Shown: positions 11,588 to 21,968 of the stretch, piece after piece
Numbering within the stretch: position 1 is the first letter of the stretch
Layout of the letters: each line of letters begins with the position of its first letter
Assembly: GCF_910592395.1 (NCBI RefSeq)
Contig: NC_088313.1
Span: 932,501-996,500 of the forward strand
DNA from: Lineus longissimus
Lineage: Eukaryota; Nemertea; Pilidiophora; Heteronemertea; Lineidae
Length of the DNA stretch: 64,000 bases
Reading direction: 5' to 3'
Notes under the pieces: generated by a model
What the model was told of the DNA's origin: nothing
What the model saw: only the letters and a program-made list of their open reading frames with translations
The model's database searches: none
Program-made: the position numbers and the translations under genes

Positions 11588-12541
11588 TAGGCCATGGGAC
11601 GAGTGCCAAAAATGTGTCTAGAAAAAGGATTCCGTTTGACAAATTAGCGGGCAAATTGAAAACAGTCGTTTTTGGGTAATATGGGGGTGCTGATTTCAAA
11701 AATCAATTTTTCTCCCGCGTAAAGTTGCACATTAAGTCAGAAATGAGACCCTTAATAGGGCCTAATGGTCCCAAAGTAGGGGTCAAAAAGTTGATGTCAT
11801 CGAAACATGTCAACATGGGTATCAAAATGAAGGTCTATGGGGGTACTTTAACATTGCATAGTTTTTGGCCCCTTAACGAACCGTGGGACCCCCCAGGGAG
11901 GGTCAAAAAGGGCAAAAGTGGTAACTTTGACCCTGTCCCACGATCTTCATAGGGACTATAAATGGATAAAAACTGTTTTATTTGACATTAATCGTATAGA
12001 CCTTCAAAATGATACCCATGACAACACTCTCGGGGCAAGGGTTGCCGAGATAGTAATTTTGACCCCTTTTTAGGCTCCAAATTTAAGATCTCGAAAACCT
12101 TTTGCCCAAGGGTGTCGTCATGGGTATCTATGAAAAGGTCTATGTGAGTACTGTCGAATAAATCAGTTTTTATCCACATGCGGTGCCCATGAAGCTCATG
12201 GGAGGCGGTCAAAGTTTCCACTTTTGCCCTTTTTGACCCTCCCTGGGGATCCCACGGTTCGTTAAGGGGGCCAAAAACTATGCAATGTTAAAGTACCCCC
12301 ATAGACCTTCATTTTGATACCCATGTTGACATGTTTCGATGACATCAACTTTTTGACCCCTACTTTGGGACCATTAGGCCCTATTAAGGGTCTCATTTCT
12401 GACTTAATGTGCAACTTTACGCGGGAGAAAAATTGATTTTTGAAATCAGCACCCCCATATTACCCAAAAACGACTGTTTTCAATTTGCCCGCTAATTTGT
12501 CAAACGGAACTTCACATTTTTCACACTCGTCCCATGGCCTA
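11588..12541. mobile_element. 954-bp palindromic fold-back element, TAA target duplication
   Basis: The left arm starts TAGGCCATGGGACGAGTG and the right arm ends with its exact complement. The arms pair over more than 350 bp with few mismatches, and the centre (about 11950-12220) also pairs, so almost the whole element is one palindrome. It contains subrepeats carrying the motif AAGGTCTATG or its complement. TAA flanks both ends (11585-11587 and 12542-12544), while the homologous A/B junction has a single TAA, so the insertion is directly visible. A 3-bp TAA duplication is typical of PIF/Harbinger-type MITEs. There is no transposase. Confidence 0.92.
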
Positions 12542-12620
12542 TAAGTAATTGTTCTTTGGATCCCAAAGAAAGCAGGTACATATTGTAGAAATATCAGCAA
12601 GTCAAATTATTTACCATTTT

Positions 12621-13112
12621 GGTCGATCATGTTCTGCGCCAACGAAACTGTTTTCGGGATCCAGTTGACCAGGTATTTGATCAGTCGACTTGTTTTGTGG
12701 TAGATATCCAATTCGTTGTGAAAATCGACCGTATACGAATGCACGTTACGGATTTTATTGACGTATGGCGGACCAAAAGCGATGTGACGGTCAGTGTCCC
12801 AGACCAACCGTTGAGTGAAATACGCCCGCCATATATCCGTGACGCGCATGTCTACGCTTGCCGGGAGCAGCAGACCCCAGAAGGCGAACTGAGCATGCAT
12901 CGTTGCCTGGGCGTTGTAGGGCGACATGACGTAATGCGGTAGTGCGTGATATTTCTCTACCCTCTCAAACTGAAATGGAGTCGTCTGTGGTGGCCTATAG
13001 ATGGCGTCCACATCTGGGTCGGTTTGGCCTAGGACCTGTATTAGATCGAATTTAATGGAAGCATCCAGGAGCGGTTCAGATTTAGGAAACTTGGGGAAGT
13101 TGCCGTCGTCGG
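12621..13112 (-). pseudogene. Truncated third copy of the STELLO-like gene
   Basis: After the start of a third unit (12545-12620, matching 6074-6150) the sequence jumps directly into the middle of the gene (equivalent to 3242 of copy A). It runs to about 13033, skips roughly 170 bases and ends within the region encoding the YDTDDGN block. No start, anchor exon, C-terminal half or FIFLDDDV site remains. It shares some variants with A (TGCGCC, CAGTCGAC) and at least one with B (GGGTCGG), a mosaic fitting gene conversion or an ancestral copy. Confidence 0.9.
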
Positions 13113-14040
13113 CAAGATCAATGAAGACTCACCCATATGGGCAGTGTTTAATAAAAACCACTGGCAGTTTTTGACACGTCTCCTCTACCACTCAAAATTT
13201 CTGAAGAAAAAAATTATAATCTCGACTTTTAATGGACACGGATCGAACGTTATCACCTGGCAGCTATTCCCTGCTTTGATGAATTATTAGATTTATTTGA
13301 TTCAGACCTGATCTTCAGAAATTCAAGACAAATTACTGCAATAATTTGTTTGGAAGGAAATGCCTGCGCGTGTTAATCAGGCCTATGACACCACAACGTG
13401 ACATCCATTTACAGAATAAGTTGTTTAAAGGTGCTTTCTCATAATTCTTTCTTCACGAAACATCCCTTCTTCATGAATTGAGTAATTGCTTTTGCACGAA
13501 TTCCAAATGTGCCGCACGATCATTCCGACACATCCAAGGACAAACTTCGCGTGTTTCCAAAATTACGGATTATAGACTTCGCTGTCGGTGGGCCACGGTT
13601 TTTTGGAGGAATCGAATTGACAAGTCTGTGAATCTGTGGAAGAAAGTCACGAGATACCACACAGTCATCATGATATCATTCAATCACCTCTTCATGGTTA
13701 TTGGTAAGCTTAGATCTACATAGGGCCTAGCTGGATGCAATACCTGTGAAGACATGACAACAGTAACAATTATTGCTGATTTTTCGCGGAAGAATATTTT
13801 CGTGTGCTTGACCTACTCTAGGAATTCGCGAAAATATCCTGGACGCGATTTTTTTCCGATCTACAATACTTTTAGGCAGTGCGGAGTGGCCAGATTTTAC
13901 CGCTTCAGTGACCTCGATGGAATTAATCTTTTACCTGGAAGTGGTTCTTAAACAATGCCTGTGGAGACAATATCCGAGTCACCCCACCCTCCCTCTCCGC
14001 CCTTCATTGCCTACGCCAGGCAACTTCGGGTACCCTAATT
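13113..14040. other. Intergenic, no feature recognised
   Basis: An 81-codon plus-strand frame at 13478-13723 has no recognisable domain. I see no repeat or RNA gene. Confidence 0.5.
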
Positions 14041-14545
14041 GAAGACGTCATTCAGAACGGGTTGGTTTATTTCAAGACTTGTCACATCCACCCAAAATAG
14101 ACACCTGCCCTGTGTGAAATCTCTTCGAAGTCGTACAGTTTGCTCAAGACTTACCACATTCAACCAGAATACCAACTATCCTGGTTGGTGTAATTGTAAT
14201 ACCATCTGTGAATACTTTATAGATTGTTGTTTAATATACTTAAAGACAATGTCACATCCACCTAGAACAATTAACACCTGCCCTGTTTGGAATACCCCTT
14301 TTGACGATGTCATTCAAAACGGTTTGATTTACTTGAGACAAAATCACATCCAACCAGAAGACACCTGCCCCAAATGTACAGTTTGGTTGAAGACTTGTCA
14401 CATCCAACCAGAATAACCACTATCCTGATTTGTGTTGTAAAACCGTATTTGAAGACTTTAGAGAAAGTGGTTTATATACTTGAAGACAATGTCACATCCA
14501 CCTAGAAAAAACACCTGCGCTGTCCTGTTCGGAATACCCTTTTTG
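14041..14545. repeat. Two-copy tandem repeat of about 250-260 bp
   Basis: The segment starting GAAGACGTCATTCAGAACGG (14041) returns, diverged, at 14303, and a third start appears near 14545. Short motifs such as CACATCCACC, ACACCTGCCC and TCCAACCAGAA recur inside. The 125-codon open frame across it is a by-product of the repeat. This is a degenerate minisatellite or a tandemly duplicated mobile element end. Confidence 0.75.
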
Positions 14546-15798
14546 AAGATGTCATGCCATATACGTTTCATATCAGATCAGGCTTTTGTTTTTAGCATGC
14601 TTTTATAATCGATTAATCGTTCGATTTGTATCGTTTTTACTACTGAACTTACAGCGAGTTACAAAGTCGTAGCATTGGTGTTTAAAGGCGCGTTTATCCA
14701 ATCAGCAACATCGTTTATACGCGGCGATCGATGCTAGCTTTATTCTTTCTCATGCACTGTTCATTTTTTGGGTACTGATTCCACAACACTAGCTAACGCT
14801 TGCTTCGTTCATCATGTATGCAAACACCGTGATAAACGGAACAATCAACAGCGAGAAAGTGCCCTCACATGGATGATTCGTTTGTTGACGAGGACAAGCA
14901 AAGTTGGAGAAAGGCGGCCAAGAATTTGGTTGTTTGACTATTCCGTAACGAGAACCAATTAACCGAGAAGGACAAGTTGTTGTATATGACATCGTCAGTT
15001 TTAGGGCAGGTCTTCCCGTTCTCGAAAGCGGACACCGTGAATCAGACCGTGGAACTCGGTGGCTCAATCGCGAACAAATGATGACAAATTTGTGGCACAT
15101 TTCGGCGAGAAATAAACCGTTTTTTTCACATTGAATTGGACAGATACGTTATAGAGTACTTTGACAAGTCGAAACACGCACGCCACTAAACAGTCGATCG
15201 AAACACTGAAATGCGTGAAACCGCGTCAGTTATACGGCTGTGCATGCATCTCGGTCGGGAGAAACCCGATAGAGCGAAAGTGACAGTGAAACCTTACTTT
15301 TATTTTTTTCGTGTTATGTTGCGCCACGGATGTTTTAACCAACAATTTTGAGGTGAAAGGGTCTCTGGTCTCAACCCCAGAGGTTTGTCGCACAATACAC
15401 TCTCGAATGCGCAATTCCTACATACGTTACCAATTGAACGACGTCAATTGAATTCGTAAAGCAATTAGAACTATTGCCAATTTCAAGTGTGTGAGTCTGT
15501 TCTTTGTTTTCCCATGTTGTAAATGGGCATTCACATAATTTCGAAGGAGTTCTACTTGCTTTGGGATTTCATGTTCAGACCTCAATAGCGTTGTAGCGTG
15601 CCGATGGTCAATCCTTTCTATACCGGCCGTACAGGCCACAAGATTCGCTGGAACCCCTTGTAGCTGTAGCAAAGGAACTGAAACGAGTACCTTTGACCCC
15701 CTTTAGTCTTTTGACAAAATAATCCGGCGAATCTACAGTGCCCCTAAATGTGTTTTTCAGGTAGATCTCACCAAAGGTACATGGCTGACTCCTTGGGT
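14546..15798. other. Intergenic, no gene recognised
   Basis: Short overlapping frames exist on both strands at 14768-15100, none with a recognisable motif. The 15427-15672 minus frame is also unrecognised. Bases 15757-15790 (TTTTTCAGGTAGATCTCACC) look like one end of the 250-bp MITE family described at 56367. Confidence 0.5.
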
Positions 15799-15908
15799 GA
15801 TATGAATAATGACTAGCAAATGCTTTTATCTAAAACTCCATGTACATTTACACTACACCTTTCTGTACAAAATTGAAGTAAAAGCATTTGCTAGACTTTA
15901 TTCATATC
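15799..15908. repeat. 110-bp inverted repeat (hairpin MITE)
   Basis: Arms 15799-15828 and 15879-15908 are complementary at 28 of 30 positions around a 50-base loop. The terminal motif is GATATGAATAA. It could be a short MITE or a transcribed hairpin. Confidence 0.75.
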
Positions 15909-16289
15909 AGCCCTTGTCTCTAACTTGTAATGTTTATTCGTACTATAAGTACAGAAATATTGTGAACGTGCATGGACATTTTGTGCGGGTGCCAACAAAA
16001 GAACAACCAATTTCTCGTCATAACTTTCTACACAATGACATCCTCTCCTAGTATTACAAGTCTTATAGAGAAAAATCAATCAAAGTATTCACACTTCAAC
16101 TACAAGTACCTTCGCCAGAACAACAATACATTATGAAAATGAAAAATACATTTTTAACTGAGTTGTCACAACATGTTCGCATGCGCAGTGGTGTTTGTAA
16201 ATTTCAACTTCGGAGAACAAGGAGGAATATTCTGGTCCTTCATGGGCATAATCAAGTATCAGAGCTCGGAAGACCATTGTTGTTATGTG

Positions 16290-16470
16290 TTGCTGTTGTG
16301 CTGTAGTGGCTCGGACCTATAGGCCAGTTGTCAATAGGTCCCTGGTTCGAATCACATGGCTTGTCATGTATCGTGATTGCGAGAGATTAGCAGAATGTGG
16401 CACTCTGTGGTGAGTTTCAAAACAGGGCTGAAGACCCAGCTCCTAGAAGAGTAGCCTACTTTATGGGAAA
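16290..16470 (+). mobile_element. tRNA-derived SINE-like element
   Basis: An A-box-like stretch (GTAGTGGCTCGG, near 16305) and a B-box (TGGTTCGAATCA, near 16342) are spaced as in tRNA-derived SINEs. About 65 bases further on, GTTTCAAAACAGGGCTGAAG resembles the conserved body of some animal SINEs and LINE 3' ends. I cannot set the exact ends. Confidence 0.5.
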
Positions 16471-16819
16471 TCGCTTCTGAGCGGGACAATTGGAATGGAC
16501 GCTTTACAAGACAATGTTGAATTTTTGCTTACTAACTTACCCACTGTGCCCACTTACTTACTATCAAGTATGGATTAAAGAATCTTTACTTGTTATCATA
16601 GAGATTTGAACAGGGCAATTTGTCGGGTCAACCTTTGGGGACACACGCAGATAGCATTAGTTGTCACATACAACCCGGGGTGGCCAACACCTGTCATCGT
16701 GCATGCTACATTGTCAACAGTGATATAATGTAACGAATTTGTTTATACCTATACTCTGTTCATTCAAATATTTGAAATTTCCAATGTTGGTAAATACGTA
16801 CTGCTTCATAAAATAATGG

Positions 16820-16943
16820 CCTATAACGCCTATCTCTTAAAAAAAACACTGCACTGCACTCATCTGCAAATAGTGCATCAGGTGGACTCGAGGTAGGCAG
16901 TTGAACGCAACGCAGTGTTTTAGAAGGAGATAGGCTTTAGAGG
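16820..16943. mobile_element. 124-bp MITE with inverted ends
   Basis: The left end CCTATAACGCCTATCTC pairs with the right end GAGATAGGCTTTAGAGG, and the arms continue to AACACTGC/GCAGTGTT. No coding capacity. Confidence 0.7.
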
Positions 16944-17738
16944 TCTATCCGTTACACACGAGACTTCTCAACCCGTACTATCGTCATATCTACGACCGAA
17001 GTTCCGCAGTGAGGTGTTTGAGAATGACGTATATAAGAAGAGTAGCCCTGATGCCACTGCTGTTGACAGCGGTGTGACGATTTGGTGTAACACTGTTGTC
17101 ACACTTCGGTCATCGCGGTGTTACAATCCATCTTCATCGTGTTTTGACGATAATTTCTTAACCTTAGTACCGAATAAAAATTGAATCTGGATTGATTCGG
17201 ATAGTCCGCTGCCAGCCAAAAGGTGGCGCATTTAAAGGAGTGACGTCACCAACACTTAACCTGTCGTAAATTGTGACGTCACCATCATGTTGTCTCGTCC
17301 GGTGTTGTAATGAAGTTCGGACCTGCGAAAGCGCAGTGATCAAATTATGTGGCAAAAACTCCCGTATTGATCCCGGATTGGAGCTGGTTGCGTTAACACG
17401 ACGCAAACAACGTTCCCTCATCCCCATCGGATCCGAATTGAATCCAACTACTTTGATGGGTAAAAAAATGATCCAGATTGAAAATGATACACGCGATCTG
17501 TTCCTGTTGTAGTCCCGTTCCCTCCAGCTGCCGCATTCCGTAGACCCCCAGTCTAACTCACGCGGTCTTTACAGTGAAACTGTCAAAATGATGTCATTAT
17601 TGTATAAAACAGCATGAATGAGCCTGATATTTGATGAATGATTATAAAGACAAGTGCATGTCTTCCCGAAAAATCTCAATTTCAGAAATTGTACGTCTAG
17701 CCTTCGTCTAGCATTTCTAGTCTATGTCTAGCGACATA
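16944..17738. other. Intergenic, no feature recognised
   Basis: Contains several TGACGTCA-like motifs near 17230-17285 and overlapping short frames with no known domain. Confidence 0.4.
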
Positions 17739-17824
17739 CAGTCTACTGGATTGGAGTCATCGTATGTAGTCTATACTGGATTGGAGTCATCGTATGCAGT
17801 CTACTGAAATGAAGTCATCGTATG
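17739..17824. repeat. 28-30-bp minisatellite, three units
   Basis: Three consecutive copies of a unit containing AGTCTACTGGATTGGAGTCA and ending ATCGTATG, at 17739, 17767 and 17797. The third is diverged. Confidence 0.85.
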
Positions 17825-18523
17825 CAAAAATCGTGAAATGACTAAAAACAATGGAAACACTGTCCGTTTCGAAATAGTCGTGCATCACTTTGTAATTGCT
17901 TTACCAGACTTGGGTAGTTTGAATGCTGATTCTGTGTTAGGTTGTGCTATCTTGTGCATACGTCTGAACTGTTTGACTTTAAATGCTCTGCGTTTGACGA
18001 CGTGTTTGGTGTGTCAGCTCAGTAAGAAGAAGGGAACGTGTCTTGAGAAGGAGGATGTACAAAGCAAGCGAGGCTACAGGATGTATCAGAAAAAGGTAGA
18101 GAAAATCATCTGATTGTGTTTCATCGCGATTAATGCTGATTTCTAATAATCATTTCACAAGTTTTGTGAGGTGATTTCGGAGTCGGCTTGCAAACTTCAG
18201 ATGAGCCAATGCTTACATTCTGTTTTGGTGAAGTATTTGTTGCGGTTTTAAGATCTTGTAAGAATACAGTTGTATAGGTAGGATTGTTTACTGAAAGGTA
18301 TCCTGAGACTCTTACGAATATCAACCGGATTTTCAACCTTGGATGACTAGATGTTGGCCATTTGAATGCTCTTGAGAGATAGTGTGTGTTTGTGTACTGT
18401 GTGAAGTTGAACGGTGTTAGTGAGGACCTGTATGTGTTGATGTTTGCTGATCATAGCGTAGATGAGAGCTGTGTGATACTGGCCTAGAATAGAAAGTCCG
18501 AGGTTTAAAGGATTCTATGCGCT

Positions 18524-18674
18524 CAAGGAGGATTCCGCGGTGACGTCACGGCTTTCCAAGATGGCGCTGCATATTGTAAACAAACTCGATCCACGGCCAA
18601 GGGAAAATCAAGTCATCAAATAAAGTTAGATTTTTCGCATCAAATCAGAGTTATTAACCGCGGAATCCTCCTTG
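18524..18674. mobile_element. 151-bp MITE, 18-bp perfect ends, 9-bp target duplication
   Basis: Terminal inverted repeats CAAGGAGGATTCCGCGGT are exact at both ends. The 9-base sequence CTATGCGCT flanks the element (18515-18523 and 18675-18683). An 8-9-bp duplication suggests the hAT or Mutator-like superfamilies. The interior has TGACGTCA and AAGATGGCGCTGC. A related inverted fragment is at about 53862-53932. Confidence 0.93.
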
Positions 18675-18829
18675 CTATGCGCTTTAATCTCCAAGGAAAT
18701 GGCGGTCATGGCCTCGTAGAAAAATCTCCCATAATCCGTCAGAATACAATTGGCCGGACACATTTTCCTGGGGAGACATTTTCATCTACTTCCACGCCGT
18801 AACCCAGCAGCATTTCTTTCCCTCACTAG

Positions 18830-19882
18830 GAGAATCCAGTTGATAAGTACATGTACCACTTCTTTCGAACGCTAAAACTCGTACCCCCGATTTGGATAAG
18901 AAGGGCAAACCACGTCGTATCGTTTCATCCGTCGCGTCCTTTGATTCTGATGCGATATGCTGAAGAATCTTCATCTATGTGGCGATTCAAGGCCTATAGT
19001 GTCCAACATAACGTCTACAGAGTTATTTACAACTTCTCCTATTACCGATATGACCCTTCTGGCAGGTCGTACATGATTTTCATTTCGAAATTCATGTTAA
19101 CTATACCTGTCAGGAGGTCATTCGGTTCAAATTACGTCATAGATGACGCAAAAGTATTAGATTATTCGTCAGGAAAGTATACAGGGCGCTTATTGATTCC
19201 AAAAGATGAGCATTGCATTAATGCTGACTCATCATTACGCATTAAGTCGGTTGAAATGGACATGGTCGCTTTTTATTGTAAGTTACGAAACTCACTCGAG
19301 ACATCCCTGACACTATACAGTGTCGCACCAACATATGCTCATAACGAATTCGTCTTCAGTTTGGTACAAAACTGCACTGCGGTAATGCTAGTCCCGCGAG
19401 GTATCTGTATTGAAGTTGTTATTGATTTCTTTCTAGAATCTGATATTGCGGTAATATTTGTCATGAGGGACGCTTTTAAATTGGTCATTTTCCGCCGCAT
19501 ACGCAAAGGCCTGGCAGTGAAACAACGACTAACGCTCTCGTATGCAGGCCGGTATCATTATCTTACATCGAATCGTGGACTCGGCCTGCTAATCGTGTTA
19601 ACTCACGCTCCCAGGTCACATTTCTTCATGAATGGCTTCAAAGTAATTTGTTTTCCGAGTGAAGCGTTCAGTATAAACATAAAACGTGCTGCAGCAAGAC
19701 GAATATATGTGGTGCTAAACGGGTTGGGTCCAGTTGGCAAGAACGAGTTTAGAGAAGGCTTTGTTGCTGTTGATCAAGATGAAAATATACTATTACTTCG
19801 TCGGAAAAACTGGAGAATCCGTAACTCTTGTGATGAGGTCTTTCAGTACAAACTGGCCGGAATTTTGGCTGGAAATTCTTAA
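18830..19882 (+). CDS. 3' exon of an unrecognised protein (350 codons)
   Basis: An open frame of 350 codons ends in TAA at 19882. It opens right after a good acceptor (CATTTCTTTCCCTCACTAG, then GAG at 18830), with an in-frame stop formed by the acceptor itself, so it looks like the last exon, phase 0, of a gene with upstream exons I could not find. The first ATG (18851) would give 343 residues. The protein is rich in beta-prone segments alternating with short loops (RPLILMRY, SYMIFISKFML, DENILLLRRKNW), as in beta-propellers such as F-box/WD or DCAF proteins, but I recognise no family. No signal peptide or membrane helix is evident. A Tigger-like element starts 50 bases after the stop. Confidence 0.6.
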   Translation, partial: ENPVDKYMYHFFRTLKLVPPIWIRRANHVVSFHPSRPLILMRYAEESSSMWRFKAYSVQHNVYRVIYNFSYYRYDPSGRSYMIFISKFMLTIPVRRSFGSNYVIDDAKVLDYSSGKYTGRLLIPKDEHCINADSSLRIKSVEMDMVAFYCKLRNSLETSLTLYSVAPTYAHNEFVFSLVQNCTAVMLVPRGICIEVVIDFFLESDIAVIFVMRDAFKLVIFRRIRKGLAVKQRLTLSYAGRYHYLTSNRGLGLLIVLTHAPRSHFFMNGFKVICFPSEAFSINIKRAAARRIYVVLNGLGPVGKNEFREGFVAVDQDENILLLRRKNWRIRNSCDEVFQYKLAGILAGNS

Positions 19883-19932
19883 ACAATCAAAGTGAGCTCA
19901 TAATTCGACCAAAATAGCCCCGTCATGAAATA

Positions 19933-20387
19933 CAGTGGAACCCCGGTAACTCGACCTCCCCGCTATGACGACCAAGAATCGCCGGTCCCGAATGGTTTCC
20001 TCTCTAACTACCATTACGACACCCCCGGCAACACGACCACCCCGATACCCAGACCGCGACCCCTGGATTGGGTGGTACCAATGACCAAATTCGCCCCTCC
20101 AACCCGACCTAAGGGCCTAATTGCCGTGAAAAGACGAATGCTGACATGATTTTGTTAAGAAATTGTTATCGGCAAATTTGTCATGCTACGGATGAAAAAA
20201 ATTTCAAGTCCAAATATTTTTTTAATTGTTTTTTTCGGCTCAAAATGAAGAACCATCATCAGTCCCAAAACATTTTTGACTTTGAAAATTTTTCAGAATT
20301 CTGAACTTATGAAAAAGTTCAACAATTTTGGTAACGCGACCATTCAACCTCGGTCCCATGAGTGGTCGTGTTACCGGGGTCCCACTG
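19933..20387. mobile_element. 455-bp non-autonomous Tigger/pogo-like element
   Basis: The ends are CAGTGGAACCCCGGTAAC on the left and the complement of CAGTGGGACCCCGGTAAC on the right, flanked by TA on both sides (19931-19932 and 20388-20389). CAGTGGAACC-type ends with a TA target are typical of the pogo/Tigger branch of Tc1/mariner. The interior has no transposase. Confidence 0.85.
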
Positions 20388-20829
20388 TAACAGGCTTTAT
20401 AATGGACAAATGATTTCAAATATTTCATGGCTTCATGGTGAAATATTAACACAACTCTATGAAGTGATAGATGTTAATTGTGTCGTAGCAATCCAATCAC
20501 GCGGGTCGTTTCCATCTGCCGCTCGATAAAGACAACTGTGAAATCGGATGATTATTTATTCATCTATTATTGATTACATTCTTCCGTACGTTATTGCATT
20601 GGGTTATTCTACCAGACGGACTGAATGTGCTTATTGTCCAAGCATTGACATTGGTAACAGCTGCTTGCGTTGACTTGCGTACTTTTGCTACGGAGCAAAT
20701 GCTAACTATCCTCTCATTGGGAGATTATCGTCCGAGACATCAGGCTTAGCAGGGCGAACTATTCTCTCGCGAGATATAGCTGGTTTCGTAATGTCACTGT
20801 CGTAACTGAAATAGTCCTTCACTCAGACT
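20388..20829. other. Intergenic, no feature recognised
   Basis: No open frame, repeat or RNA signal stood out. Confidence 0.4.
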
Positions 20830-21310
20830 ATCTTTGGCCACTATGTTATAAGCTGTGGCACCAAAGCTGGTCGGATTTCTTTGAAGTTGGCTTTTTATTG
20901 ATATGTGCTTCGTGACCAAACAGGATGTTAAGGTACTGCCAGTACACCATTTTAAAAAAGTCTTCGGCGAGGTTAACAGATCATTTGGGTGCCTTTTCGG
21001 ATTAACATTTTTTTTGTTTCGGTATGTTTTCAATCTTCCTGACAAGTACATCGACACAAACAAATAAACTAATAACCTGAACACTTTATCCTCATTGGTT
21101 GAAAATAAATCGTACGCCGCAGAGCGGAAGATGTCAAATTTCAATGAAAAGCGTCAATGAATTAACAACATTATTTCGTTACGATCGCTATCAAAATATA
21201 AGACGAATAAAGACTCTTTTGGCACAAAAATCTTATCAATAAAACCAAACATCAAAGAAATCTGCCCAGAAGTTTGTGCCCCAGCCCGAATCTGAGCAGA
21301 CAGATGATAA
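20830..21310. mobile_element. Fold-back element, family also at 58651
   Basis: The left end has CTGGTCGGATTTCTTTGAAG and the right end has its diverged complement (AACATCAAAGAAATCTGCCC near 21250). The same motif pair bounds the better-preserved element at 58651-58960, and a solo end is at about 22330-22395. Confidence 0.6.
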
Positions 21311-21692
21311 ATAAAACGATAGGGAATAGTTTTGTGCACCGGTACACTCATCTGCGTGGCATTGATCGATGTGATATATGCGTCTAGGTAATGTCTTCCA
21401 GTGAGAAATGATATTGGAGGATCATAAACAACCCCTCTGGCCGTGGACCAATACTACAGTCGTTTATAACATTCCCTTGAGTCTGCAGCGGACAACCACA
21501 TCCATGACATGACAACTTGGAAAACATGATAGATTAGGCAAAATAAACGCTCTCCCAATGTATATATTTCTCTTGGCAGTTCGTGTGTTACTCCTTGTTG
21601 AAAAAGGCACTGCCGTTGCCAAAATTGTATTCCTTCCATTATTTGTTAGCATGAGATCACAAAACAAGTGTTGAGGTAATAGATGATTTCAA

Positions 21693-21968
21693 AGTGTTCC
21701 TCATTTTTTTGGCCAAAGGTACACAGTCATGTTAGTTGAACTCAGGAATGTGACCAGATCACATTTCCCAAAAGACAGTGGTGTTGCACAACACTAGATT
21801 ATCCTCAGAGTAGGCCTGACCAATGCTCTTCACGGTGTCAACTAAAGCCGGTCATCTATGACACCGGCTGCCCAGGGCTAAGTAACATTACTATTTTTGA
21901 TCGCACTTTTACAGTTTAGTGACCAGAGGTCAGCCAAGTACCTCTGGCTAGATCTGGATAAAAATACA
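21693..21968 (-). mobile_element. MITE, TAGTGTTTTTCA family, reverse copy
   Basis: Collinear with copies at 39859-40129, 50643-50891 and 56367-56614. It shares GAACTCAGGAATGTGACCAG, TGTTGCACAACACTAGATTA and AGATCTGG near its ends. The terminal repeats here are degraded. Confidence 0.7.
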
